NCBI RefSeq assembly: GCF_014879975.1
Contig: NZ_CP062501.1
Location: 992,001-1,056,000 of the forward strand
DNA from: Vibrio bathopelagicus
Lineage (GTDB): Bacteria > Pseudomonadota > Gammaproteobacteria > Enterobacterales > Vibrionaceae
Direction of reading: 5' to 3'
DNA length: 64,000 nucleotides
In this document: positions 47,201-54,996 of the stretch, in pieces
Layout of the letters: every line of letters begins with the position of its first letter
How positions within the stretch are numbered: position 1 is the stretch's first letter
The notes under the pieces: model-generated
Seen by the model: the letters and a program-made list of their open reading frames with translations, nothing else
The model's database searches: none
What the model was told of the DNA's origin: nothing
Position numbers and translations under genes: made by a program

Positions 47201-47328
47201 CATTTTTCGGCTCGATGGCGATTACCATCATGGCAGGCTTAGGCTTTGCTACAGTACTAACGCTAATAGTAGTACCAGTGATGTTCGCTATTCTATATAG
47301 AATCAAACCGTCCACTGCGGGTTATTAG
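44269..47328 (+). CDS. RND efflux pump transporter
   Basis: 1019 residues with 12 membrane segments and two periplasmic loops. The segment YPGATSMEVEEELTYPLEKEIRQLP is the RND porter start; IIALGMLVDNAIVVVEGI carries the TM4 Asp for proton relay. Third gene of the operon, overlapping the second adaptor. No outer-membrane gene here. A terminator follows at 47359. Confidence 0.95.
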   Translation: MNIAEYSIKNKVISWLFLVILAIGGVTSFGNLSRLEDPAFTIKDAMIISTYPGATSMEVEEELTYPLEKEIRQLPYIDKITSTSSNGMSQIMVSMKMDYGPDELPQIWDEMRRKINDLQPTLPSGVNSVQIIDDFGDVFGVMIMLTGDGYDYVELKQYADYLTREIELVDGVGKVSIAGDQQEQLFVEMSLERLAALNLDMSTVTSLLAQQNSVVSAGEVMLNGQSLTIKPNGTLSTVEELENLIIHGRDTGNLIRLKDVAEVTRGIQEKPGNVLTYNGKPAINLGIAFSSGVNVVEIGKALDAELDRLESIKPAGVELNYFYNQAQEVDKSVADFLISLVEAVAIVIIVLLFAMGLRSGLIIGLVLLLTVFGTFILMDYNDVELHRISLGALIIALGMLVDNAIVVVEGILVGLKKGKTKLQAAKDIVTQTQWPLLGATIIAITAFAPIGLSKDATGEFMGSLFWVLCFSLFLSWVTALTLTPFLAEMLLKEEDKVDQNEDPYKGILFVVFGASLKFALRFRWLTVVSMIALLAVSVVGFGKVKQQFFPPSNTPMFYVDMWMPEGTDVRETIKQTEKVESYIRQEDDVEFVTTTVGQGMQRFALTYQPEKSYEAYSQLQVRTTDRDSMFKVLAELDKDLANEFEQPTFQFKLIEFGPSPASKIEARIIGADPQVLRSIAVEVEDVLLADPGSRNVRHDWRERTKELVPLFNESKARRLGISKTDLSETLQMAFGGYNIGLLRDGTHMLPIVARLPEEERFDFESLNNVKIWSPSLQTYIPVEQVIDGVELQWSEPLIQRRDRKRTLTVLADHDVLGDETPASLFARVKPKVEALDLPEGYSINWGGEYESSKDAQESLFGSLPMGYLLMFIITMLLFNSLRKPLVIWFTVPLSIIGVSIGLLGTNMPFSFTAFLGLLSLSGMILKNGIVLLDQINTELSTGKDPYLAVVDSAISRVRPVSMAALTTILGMIPLVFDAFFGSMAITIMAGLGFATVLTLIVVPVMFAILYRIKPSTAGY

Positions 47329-47358
47329 GGAATGATATAAAACAGATTCTTTTAAGCC

Positions 47359-47387
47359 AGCCCAGTCAATTTTGACTGGGCTTTTTT
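47359..47387 (+). terminator. Intrinsic terminator of the RND operon
   Basis: AGCCCAGTCAA and TTGACTGGGCT arms with T-run, about 30 bases past the pump stop. Confidence 0.88.
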
Positions 47388-47421
47388 ATAGGCATGATTT
47401 GGTCTATAAGATTGGCACTAC

Positions 47422-47466
47422 AAAAAAGCCGCTAACCGATAACCGATAACCAAAGGTCAGCGGCTT
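47422..47466 (-). terminator. Terminator of the EAL gene
   Basis: On the minus strand AAGCCGCT pairs with AGCGGCTT around a loop holding two ACCGATA repeats; TTTTT follows. Confidence 0.75.
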
Positions 47467-47486
47467 CAGGAAGAATAGGGGCAGTT

Positions 47487-48278
47487 CTAGATTGCGACGC
47501 GGAGATCTAACTCAATCGGCTTTGGCATCGCTAAGTGATAGCCTTGATACATATCGAAGCCTAAGTTTTGCATTGCAGTAAGTTGATGCTCTGTTTCAAT
47601 GCCTTCGATGACAGTCTTAGCGCCGATTTGCTTCGCCAGTTCAAGAACTAATTCCATTTCTCGTGTATCACCTTGCTCAAAATCTAACATCACTGAGCGA
47701 TCTATCTTGATGATATGCGGGTTGATATGACGAACGCGTTGTTCTGTTGACGCTTGTGTTCCAAAATCATCAACAGCAATTTGAAAGCCGTTCTCTGCAA
47801 GAGAGTGAGCGGCATCTTTTAAGCGCTCTTCACTTTCTGCATTCAGTTCTACCAGCTCCATGACGATTTGCTCGCATGAAAGGTTAAGTTCATGAAGGCG
47901 TTTAGCCAACAGGCTGTCACTGACTTTTTCTGCGGCAAACAACTCACCAACGTTCGGTAGAACGTTTAGGAAAAGGTGTAAATGGCGAATATTCGATTGT
48001 GCGAAGTTACGGATATGGATAGCGCGACTTAGCCTCTCAACATTGATCTTATCGTTGCACAACGTGTCGTCGGAATGGAAGAAGTGATCAGGACGAACAA
48101 TAACCCCTTTGCTATTCGAAATACGCACCAAAGCCTCAACGCCTATCTGAGTCATTGAACTGTCGAATATAGGTTGATAGACGCTTCTAAGTGTTAGGTC
48201 TTGGTATTTCGCAATAAACTGCATATCGGCATCCACAGATATACAGCTAATAAATTCACTTCTGTCTGATAAAATCAT
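47487..48278 (-). CDS. EAL-domain c-di-GMP phosphodiesterase
   Basis: 263 residues, one domain with no membrane or sensor part. The catalytic set is intact: E48-A-L50, N105, E141 and E144, D170-D171, K191, E225, Q245. The loop after DDFGT (QAS) differs from the usual GYSS but should not abolish activity. It degrades c-di-GMP to pGpG in the cytoplasm. Monocistronic. SD is not obvious before the ATG at 48278. Confidence 0.93.
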   Translation of the reverse strand: MILSDRSEFISCISVDADMQFIAKYQDLTLRSVYQPIFDSSMTQIGVEALVRISNSKGVIVRPDHFFHSDDTLCNDKINVERLSRAIHIRNFAQSNIRHLHLFLNVLPNVGELFAAEKVSDSLLAKRLHELNLSCEQIVMELVELNAESEERLKDAAHSLAENGFQIAVDDFGTQASTEQRVRHINPHIIKIDRSVMLDFEQGDTREMELVLELAKQIGAKTVIEGIETEHQLTAMQNLGFDMYQGYHLAMPKPIELDLRVAI

Positions 48279-48798
48279 AGTCGCTAATATAGATATTTAT
48301 TCAATGACGGAATATACGTCATGGCTGTCACAATATTGACAGGTGTAAGTAAATTGTCAATTAATAAAAATTCATTTATGGGGTCAATATTTAAATAAAT
48401 ATAATTAACGAAAAATCAGCATGATAAATGACATTAACCATTTAATTTACCTATCATTGACTGTGTTTTATAGTTGCTGTGAATTTAATTGCTGAGTAAC
48501 GTCTCTCATATTAACCCCAACCAATATAAGGCTAGAACGCTGATACACCAGAGAAAAGTAGGGTTAAAGGCTTAGATTATGGGGGAATGTCAAAGTTACA
48601 AAATGGAGAGACTAAGCGAGTTACATAGAAATGATATCTATCTCTCAAAATCGAGACAGTGAGTCGATCGGCTATTAATAATTAAAACAGGAAGTTCGAA
48701 TAATTAATGAACAGGGAATGAGTTGTCTTTTATAAAATATTGGGATGAAGGTCTAACAATTTGCTTTCAATATTGAATGAAAAAGTTGACCCGTATTC
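48279..48798. other. Gap with no recognised feature
   Basis: 520 bp of AT-rich DNA between the EAL gene start and the hypothetical gene stop. It should include the EAL promoter. I see no frame with a good SD, no terminator, and no repeat in it. Confidence 0.5.
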
Positions 48799-49434
48799 TT
48801 ACTGCCATTGAAGTACCGCATAAAGTTGCAGGTATTTACGAACCAATTGTTGATTCCCTGACCGTTTTAACGGGTGACCGAATTTAATAAAACATGGGCT
48901 GATACTAAAGTTATTATTTAAATCAGTAGCGAATTGAGAATCACTCTCTCTTAGAGTGATACCTTGTTGGCTGTATTCGGTAATTTCATCCGGGAGATCT
49001 CCCATCCACCAATGTAAAAGTTCACCGCTGTTTTTACTTCGGGTAATCCAATGGTCAGAAACAATGATCAAAACGTCAGTAGGCTGAATGGCAAACCCAT
49101 ACTCTTGTTGCCAATTATGAATGTCTAGCATCAACTTTTTACGACAAGTTTTACCTGCGCTCACCATATGATGACTGATCATCCAAACGGTGCCGATTTC
49201 AGAGGAGATTCGGAAGTGTCGAGGGTTTTCACCAGAGGAGAGCATTTCAAGTGGGCTGATGTTACTTGCATGATTAAAGCTAATGAAGGTGTGCTCCATT
49301 CGGCGGGCAAAAGCTTTACCTATATGGTGCTCACTGATTCCTTGATTGTGTACCGTAGGGTAGTGGCGTTCACAGAGCTTTAGGCAATCGTCTTGAAACT
49401 GATTAACGCTTTTAATCACTAGATCTAATAACAA
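48799..49434 (-). CDS. Hypothetical protein, 211 residues
   Basis: No family recognised. Soluble, mixed composition, with Trp/His-rich segments (HNWQQEYGF, DHWITRSKNSGELLHWWMGDLP). No signal peptide or membrane span. The ATG at 49434 is preceded by a weak GGGACTTC only. The clean reading frame and length support a real gene. Confidence 0.65.
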   Translation of the reverse strand: MLLDLVIKSVNQFQDDCLKLCERHYPTVHNQGISEHHIGKAFARRMEHTFISFNHASNISPLEMLSSGENPRHFRISSEIGTVWMISHHMVSAGKTCRKKLMLDIHNWQQEYGFAIQPTDVLIIVSDHWITRSKNSGELLHWWMGDLPDEITEYSQQGITLRESDSQFATDLNNNFSISPCFIKFGHPLKRSGNQQLVRKYLQLYAVLQWQ

Positions 49435-49686
49435 TGAAGTCCCTTATACACAGCTACTATCTTATTGATGGGCAATAGTACGGTAATTGTGGTGCCGTTA
49501 CCTATCTTCAAAGTGCGAGTTCTTGATCTCTCTATCAAAATTAGCCATTGCTGAGTGATTTTATGGATAGCACTGGCACTTCAATGGTCTGTATTCTAAA
49601 TTATGAGGAATTCTAGCTAGTTACCATGATTATAGTCTAGTCAGCAAATCACAATTGATCTACTTACTCTTTATTTGGAAACATTC

Positions 49687-49932
49687 ATGACCATTCAATT
49701 AGATTCGAAACAAAAGTCTGAACTTACTCATACGCTCCAAAAGTACCTGCAAGATGAACTCGATGTGGAGCTTGGTCAGTTCGACACGGAATTCTTAGTC
49801 GACTTCATCAGTAAAAAGTTTGGTGCGGTTTATTACAACAAGGGGATAGAAGATGCTCAAAAAGTGATGGAACGTAAGATGTTAGATATCTCAGATGAGC
49901 TCTACGAGATCGAGCAAATTGTTGAAATCTAA
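49687..49932 (+). CDS. DUF2164-family protein
   Basis: 81 residues from the ATG at 49687 (GGAA SD, 7 bases); a TTG at 49675 would only add four. The family core is LQKYLQDELDVELGQFDTEFLVDFISKKFGAVYYNKGIEDA. Small soluble helical protein, function unknown. Confidence 0.88.
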   Translation: MTIQLDSKQKSELTHTLQKYLQDELDVELGQFDTEFLVDFISKKFGAVYYNKGIEDAQKVMERKMLDISDELYEIEQIVEI

Positions 49933-50085
49933 AGTTTAGCCCAAACTTGTTCGAATAATTCGAATAACTCGTTTAATTTGCAATGATGTAACTATTGTAA
50001 AGCTTGGTAAATAATATGTTACACAAACTTAGTGTAGGGTACGCTTTTCAAAACTACACGACTCGTTAACATTCGGAAGAGATGC

Positions 50086-50625
50086 ATGGACAACAACGTT
50101 AGAAATTACAACCCTTTAGCAAGAGCGATGCATTGGATTTCAGCACTCGCAATATTTGGTTTGTTTGGTGTAGGCCTTTGGATGGTTGATCTTTCATACT
50201 ACAGCGAGTGGTACAAAACAGCGCCAGACTACCACCGTTCGGTAGGCATTCTTTTGGCTGCCGTTACCGTTATCCGCTTACTTTGGAAACTAGTTACCGC
50301 GTCACCTAAGGTGGAGGGTAAAAGCTATGAAGTTGCAGCAGCGAAGATCGCTCACGGCTTTATGTACATCAATTTAGCAGTTTTATTTATTTCAGGTTAT
50401 TTGATTTCGACATCAGATGGCCGCGGGATCGAGGTCTTCAATTGGTTCACTGTACCAAGTATGGGTGAACTGTTTGCAAACCAATCTGATCTCGCAGGAA
50501 CAGTTCATTACTATGCTGCATGGGTACTGATCATTATGGCATCAGTGCACGCATTAGCGGCGATAAAACACCACGTTATCGACAAAGACGATACGCTACG
50601 AAAAATGATAGGAGCTTCAAAATGA
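50086..50625 (+). CDS. Cytochrome b561 family protein
   Basis: 179 residues, four membrane helices. Candidate heme-ligand His residues lie in MHWISALAIFG, YHRSVGILL, AHGFMYINLA and ASVHALAAIKHH. It moves electrons within the inner membrane. The stop overlaps the YceI start by 4 bases (ATGA), and b561-YceI pairs are common, which suggests YceI brings a quinone-like lipid. Confidence 0.93.
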   Translation: MDNNVRNYNPLARAMHWISALAIFGLFGVGLWMVDLSYYSEWYKTAPDYHRSVGILLAAVTVIRLLWKLVTASPKVEGKSYEVAAAKIAHGFMYINLAVLFISGYLISTSDGRGIEVFNWFTVPSMGELFANQSDLAGTVHYYAAWVLIIMASVHALAAIKHHVIDKDDTLRKMIGASK

Positions 50626-51191
50626 AAAAGTCAATTATCGCTACAGGATTAGCATTTGCTATGGCAATGCCTTTCGCTGCGAACGCCGCTGATTACGTGA
50701 TTGATACAAAAGGTGCGCATGCTTCAGTAAACTTTAAAGTTAGCCACCTAGGTTACAGCTTTATCCAAGGTCGTTTTAACACATTCTCAGGTGATTTCTC
50801 ATTTGATGAAAGCAACGTTGAAGCTTCAAAAGTGAACGTAACGATTGATACAACAAGCCTTGATTCAAACCACGCAGAACGTGATAAGCATATCCGTAGC
50901 TCTGACTTCATTGATGCAAGCAAATTTTCAGACGCAACATTCAACAGCACAAAAGTGGTTGATAAAGGCGACGGCAAACTTGAAGTAATGGGCGACCTTA
51001 AACTTCACGGTGTAACTAAGCCTATCGTTATCGAAGCTGAATTCATCGGTGCTGGCCAAGACCCATGGGGCGGTGAGCGTGCTGGTTTCGTTGGTACAAC
51101 TCGCCTAGAACTTGCTGACTTCAACATTCCAGTAATGGGCGCTTCAAGCTATGTAGACATGGATCTGCATGTTGAAGGCGTAAAGAAGTAA
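50622..51191 (+). CDS. YceI-family periplasmic lipid-binding protein
   Basis: 189 residues from the ATG at 50622 (SD ATAGGAG, spacing 7). A signal peptide ends at ANAADYV. The mature beta-barrel (YVIDTKGAHASVNFKVSHLGYSFIQGRF; KLHGVTKPIVIEAEF) binds polyisoprenoid-like lipids. Coupled to cytochrome b561. A strong terminator lies at 51284. Confidence 0.94.
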   Translation: MKKSIIATGLAFAMAMPFAANAADYVIDTKGAHASVNFKVSHLGYSFIQGRFNTFSGDFSFDESNVEASKVNVTIDTTSLDSNHAERDKHIRSSDFIDASKFSDATFNSTKVVDKGDGKLEVMGDLKLHGVTKPIVIEAEFIGAGQDPWGGERAGFVGTTRLELADFNIPVMGASSYVDMDLHVEGVKK

Positions 51192-51283
51192 TCTAGCTAT
51201 TTATAATCGCTGACTGATATCAACATTTTTAGAGACATCAAAAGTTTAGTAGATATCAACTAGCAGGTTAGCTAGAAATAGAG

Positions 51284-51316
51284 AAAGGCGCAAAGTATTC
51301 ACTTTGCGCCTTTTTT
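51284..51316 (+). terminator. Intrinsic terminator
   Basis: AAAGGCGCAAAGT-ATTC-ACTTTGCGCCTTT with T-run; ends the b561-YceI transcript. Confidence 0.9.
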
Positions 51317-51485
51317 ATTGAGGTAAATGGTCACGCGTTTAGGTTTGTTTTGTGTCAAACCTTTTAGTACGTTTTAAGCCACCATTTACTTCTAGCCAGT
51401 CAACGTTGCCATGACTGATTTTCTTAAGTGAACGACTAATCCCTAATCATCCAGCCTTGTTTTAGTTAAGTTAATCCTTCTTTAG

Positions 51486-52937
51486 TTAAGCTGTTTCTAG
51501 TTCAGCTTGTGGAACCACGTTTAGGCGGTCACCGTAGATCGGACGCAGTGCTTGCATCACCTCTGTACGAGTCAACACACCGACCATTACGCCATTCTCT
51601 AATACTGGAAGCATATGTGGCTGGCTTACTTTCATCGCTTTTGCACGCTCTTCTAGGGAAAGAGAAGTCAGGCGAGTTGCGTAGCCCATGCTGGTAGTAG
51701 GGTAAAGTTGCTCTTTGTCGATACATAGGAACTCAGCAACATCGACCAATTTATCGTTAGCAGAGATAGCGACTACGTCACGGCTCATTAGGTCTACCAC
51801 CTTCTGGCCTTTAGTCGGAATGTAGTCTTGGCACCAAAGGTCAACCATTACGTCATGAACAGAGAAGATACCCACTAGACGGCCTTCAACATCGCAAACA
51901 GGAGCGCTAACAAGTTGAGAGTCTAAAAGTGAATCAATCGCAACGGATGTAGGCATTTCTACGCTAAGTGTAATTGGTTGAGTGTTCATGATTTGCTTGA
52001 TAGTAGTTGCTGTGTTCATAGTGATTTCCTTAACTGACGTAATTTCTGTTGTTTGTGTAATCGCGGTAATTTTTGCTGCTTTAAGTTGTGGGCGACGGTA
52101 GATGCTCCAATTGGCTAAGCCGACCAATACCGAACCACCTACGATGTTGCCGATTGTCACTGGTATTAAGTTTGCGGTGACAAATTTCATGATGTTTAGG
52201 TCTGCGTACTGGGCTGGTGTCGCGCCAATTTGCATCCAAAAACTCTCTGGTGCGAATGCTTGAATCGTGATGCCTAGTGGAACCATGAACATATTCGCCA
52301 CACAGTGTTCAAAGCCTGAGCTAACGAACATTGCAACGGGTAACACGGTCATCATTGCTTTGGTCATGGCGTTAGCAGAGCTGAACGTTAACCAAATTGC
52401 TAAACACACCAATAAGTTACAAAGCACACCCAAAGCAAAAGCTTGAACAGGGCTATGGTGTAGCTTGTGCTGTGCAATGTTCAGAGCGTTTAAACCCCAT
52501 TGGCCACCATCTAATTGATACAAGCCTGCTGCGCTTACCAAAGCCAGAAGGAACATGGCACCAATGAAGTTACCGACGTAAACCTTGCCCCAGATAGACA
52601 GCATCTTGGTGAAGGTTATCTGCTTGTTAGCCCATGAGATGCTTGATAACACTGAACTGGTAAACAGCTCGCCGCCGCAAATAACAATCAGGATTAACCC
52701 CATGCTGAATGCAAGGCCACCGGCTAGGCGGCTCAATCCCCATCCAGCATCAGCGCTACCTGTGGTCACCGTGATATAGAATAAAAAAGCAAGCCCGATG
52801 AATGCGCCAGCCATGATTGCCAAACTCAATGTCATGCTGCTGGTTTTATTTGCTTTGCTTAATGCAAACTTCTCGGCTTCCGCCATCATTTCTGTTGGCG
52901 AGAACAGTTGCTGATTTTCAGAAGTGCTGGTTGCCAT
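51486..52937 (-). CDS. Formate/nitrite-family channel fused to CBS domains
   Basis: 483 residues. Residues 1-285 are an FNT channel with six membrane helices, including SSGFEHCVANMF (His211, equal to FocA His209). Residues 286-306 are a Thr/Ile-rich linker, and 310-470 a CBS pair (IKQIMNTQPITLSVEMPTSVAI; VVDLMSRDVVAIS), which usually binds adenosine nucleotides. The fusion suggests nucleotide-gated formate or nitrite flux. Inside the gene, AAGGAAA sits 5 bases before Met307, so a CBS-only product may also be made. The main start has a G-rich SD. Confidence 0.9.
   Translation of the reverse strand: MATSTSENQQLFSPTEMMAEAEKFALSKANKTSSMTLSLAIMAGAFIGLAFLFYITVTTGSADAGWGLSRLAGGLAFSMGLILIVICGGELFTSSVLSSISWANKQITFTKMLSIWGKVYVGNFIGAMFLLALVSAAGLYQLDGGQWGLNALNIAQHKLHHSPVQAFALGVLCNLLVCLAIWLTFSSANAMTKAMMTVLPVAMFVSSGFEHCVANMFMVPLGITIQAFAPESFWMQIGATPAQYADLNIMKFVTANLIPVTIGNIVGGSVLVGLANWSIYRRPQLKAAKITAITQTTEITSVKEITMNTATTIKQIMNTQPITLSVEMPTSVAIDSLLDSQLVSAPVCDVEGRLVGIFSVHDVMVDLWCQDYIPTKGQKVVDLMSRDVVAISANDKLVDVAEFLCIDKEQLYPTTSMGYATRLTSLSLEERAKAMKVSQPHMLPVLENGVMVGVLTRTEVMQALRPIYGDRLNVVPQAELETA
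52017..52031 (-). promoter_or_regulatory. Internal ribosome-binding site at the FNT-CBS join
   Basis: On the minus strand AAGGAAA-TCACT-ATG at Met307. A start here would give a 177-residue protein with the CBS pair only (MNTATTIKQIMNTQPITL). It may be used or may be a relic of a fusion. Confidence 0.5.
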
Positions 52938-53211
52938 ATCCCCCCCTTGAACAATCCGTCATGTGTAATTCCTAGTGTTAATGACTTGGTTAATCCGTAA
53001 TGGTTAATCAGTAATGTTTTGCAGGGCTCGTTTCTGTCCTGCCATCCCAGATTAGGGGGTTGAGGGGTAGAGGTAAAATTGATAATTTTTAGAAACCACA
53101 TCAAAATTATTGATATAGATTTGGTTACGCGTAGAATGAAATTAATTGCTTATCGGCTTAACAAAAAACGAACAGCAAGACATAAGTTATTAAAAGAATT
53201 AAGGATGAATT

Positions 53212-54117
53212 TTGCGTTATTCTTTAAAGCAACTCGCGGTATTTGATGCAGTGGCAGATTCCGGGAGTGTTAGTCAGGCAGCAGACAAGTTGGCGTTGAC
53301 TCAGTCAGCGACAAGTATGTCTCTTGCACAGTTGGAAAAAATGCTCGGCAGGCCTTTGTTTGAAAGGCAGGGCAAGCAAATGGCCCTTACTCATTGGGGC
53401 ATGTGGCTAAGGCCAAAAGCAAAGCGTTTACTGCAAGATGCGCAGCAAATTGAGATGGGGTTCTACGAGCAGCATTTACTGAGTGGAGAGCTCAAACTCG
53501 GTGCTAGCCAAACTCCGGCAGAACACTTGGTTCCAGACCTCATCAGTATTATTGATAACGACTTTCCTGAGATGCGAATCTCGCTTGGCGTGCAAAGTAC
53601 CGATGCAGTCATTGATGGCGTATTAGATTATAAATATGACTTAGGCGTTATCGAAGGTCGTTGTGACGATAGTCGAGTTCATCAAGAAGTGTGGTGTACA
53701 GACCATTTAACGGTCGTTGCATCTGCTCATCACCCCTTTGCCAAGCGTGAACGTGTGAGTTTGGCGCAGCTAGAGCAAGCGAAGTGGGTATTGCGCGAAC
53801 ATGGCTCGGGTACTCGCAAAGTTTTTGATAGCTCTATTCATCATTTAATTGGTGATCTTGATGTTTGGCGAGAGTATGAACACGTTCCTGTTTTAAGAAG
53901 TTTGGTTGCAAACGGCCCATATTTAACGTGTCTACCTTATCTTGATGTCGAGCAGTTTGTTGAATCCGGCCAACTCGTTACCTTGAATGTTCCTGAGCTT
54001 GAAATGGAACGTACGCTTTCGTTTATTTGGCGTGCTGATATGGCAGAAAACCCGCTTGCTGAGTGTATTAAGCGAGAAGGTAAGCGCATGATGAAAGGCA
54101 AAAGGTCGGTTCTTTAA
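53212..54117 (+). CDS. LysR-family regulator
   Basis: 301 residues, TTG start with AAGGA seven bases upstream (no ATG in frame nearby). HTH residues 5-63 (QLAVFDAVADSGSVSQAADKLALTQSATSMSLAQLEKML), then the effector domain. Resembles the YeiE branch. Divergent from the FNT-CBS gene, with 274 bp between, so it may regulate it. Confidence 0.9.
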   Translation: MRYSLKQLAVFDAVADSGSVSQAADKLALTQSATSMSLAQLEKMLGRPLFERQGKQMALTHWGMWLRPKAKRLLQDAQQIEMGFYEQHLLSGELKLGASQTPAEHLVPDLISIIDNDFPEMRISLGVQSTDAVIDGVLDYKYDLGVIEGRCDDSRVHQEVWCTDHLTVVASAHHPFAKRERVSLAQLEQAKWVLREHGSGTRKVFDSSIHHLIGDLDVWREYEHVPVLRSLVANGPYLTCLPYLDVEQFVESGQLVTLNVPELEMERTLSFIWRADMAENPLAECIKREGKRMMKGKRSVL

Positions 54118-54321
54118 TGTAGATTTGATAAAATACTAATAACTAAATATGTTGAATAAGCGATTCCGGTCTCTATCTAATGATAAATGCACATTCGCGT
54201 ACATTGTTAACGTGATCGAGATCGCCTAAAAGAAGGCGTTCTTCCCATAATATGCTTACTTGATTTTAAGTGAGGCTAAATCCGGTTGCGATGAATTGCG
54301 TAATTAGGCTTTAGAAATAGT

Positions 54322-54816
54322 ATGAGTACATTAGTCGCGATTTCATTAACAACAGGTATTTTGTCAGGTCTATGGGGATGGATCGCTATCTCTTTCGGCT
54401 TACTGTCATGGGCCGGTTTTCTAGGTTGCACCAGTTATTTTGCTTCGCCAACCGGCGGTGTTAAAGGACTAGCAGGTAGCTTACTGACCAACATGACCGG
54501 CGTATTCTGGGCAATGGTGATTATCGAAAGCTCAACCTTCGCAGGGTTAGAGATTCTAGGCTATGTAATTACTGCTATTGTGGCTTTCTTTATGTGTATT
54601 CAAGCGAAACAAGCGTGGCTAGGTTATATCCCAGGAACCTTCATTGGTTGTTGTGCGACGTTTGCGGCAGGTGGCGATTGGCAACTTGTCGTGCCATCTT
54701 TACTGCTTGGTGGTGTATTCGGATACTTGATGAAAGCAACGGGGCTATGGCTTCACGAAAAATCGACCCAATCTTCGGAAGCGGTTGAACAACACGCTAA
54801 GCAAGCGAAGGCTTAA
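54322..54816 (+). CDS. DUF1097 membrane protein
   Basis: 164 residues with about five membrane helices (WGWIAISFGLLSWAGFLGC; VFWAMVIIES; YVITAIVAFFMCIQAKQAWL). Family of unknown function (E. coli YcdZ). A terminator follows. Monocistronic. Confidence 0.9.
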   Translation: MSTLVAISLTTGILSGLWGWIAISFGLLSWAGFLGCTSYFASPTGGVKGLAGSLLTNMTGVFWAMVIIESSTFAGLEILGYVITAIVAFFMCIQAKQAWLGYIPGTFIGCCATFAAGGDWQLVVPSLLLGGVFGYLMKATGLWLHEKSTQSSEAVEQHAKQAKA

Positions 54817-54894
54817 TTCGTTAACCTGACCCTAGTTTAGTCACTGTGAACTCTTGCAAGATAACCCCCAATTAATTTGTATATCGATTTATAC

Positions 54895-54921
54895 AGGCAC
54901 ACCATCTGGTGTGCCTTTTTT
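54895..54921 (+). terminator. Intrinsic terminator
   Basis: AGGCACACCA-TC-TGGTGTGCCT followed by six T. Confidence 0.88.
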
Positions 54922-54996
54922 GGTTTTGGTTGAACCAATCAGTTAAAAAATTTATCTGCAGAAGAACCAATAGCATCTATCAATTAATTAAAGCGC

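Noticed and set aside
53095..53125. FNR-type site TTGAT-N4-ATCAA upstream of the FNT-CBS gene
   Set aside because: Only the left half is good; the right half reads ATTTG instead of ATCAA.
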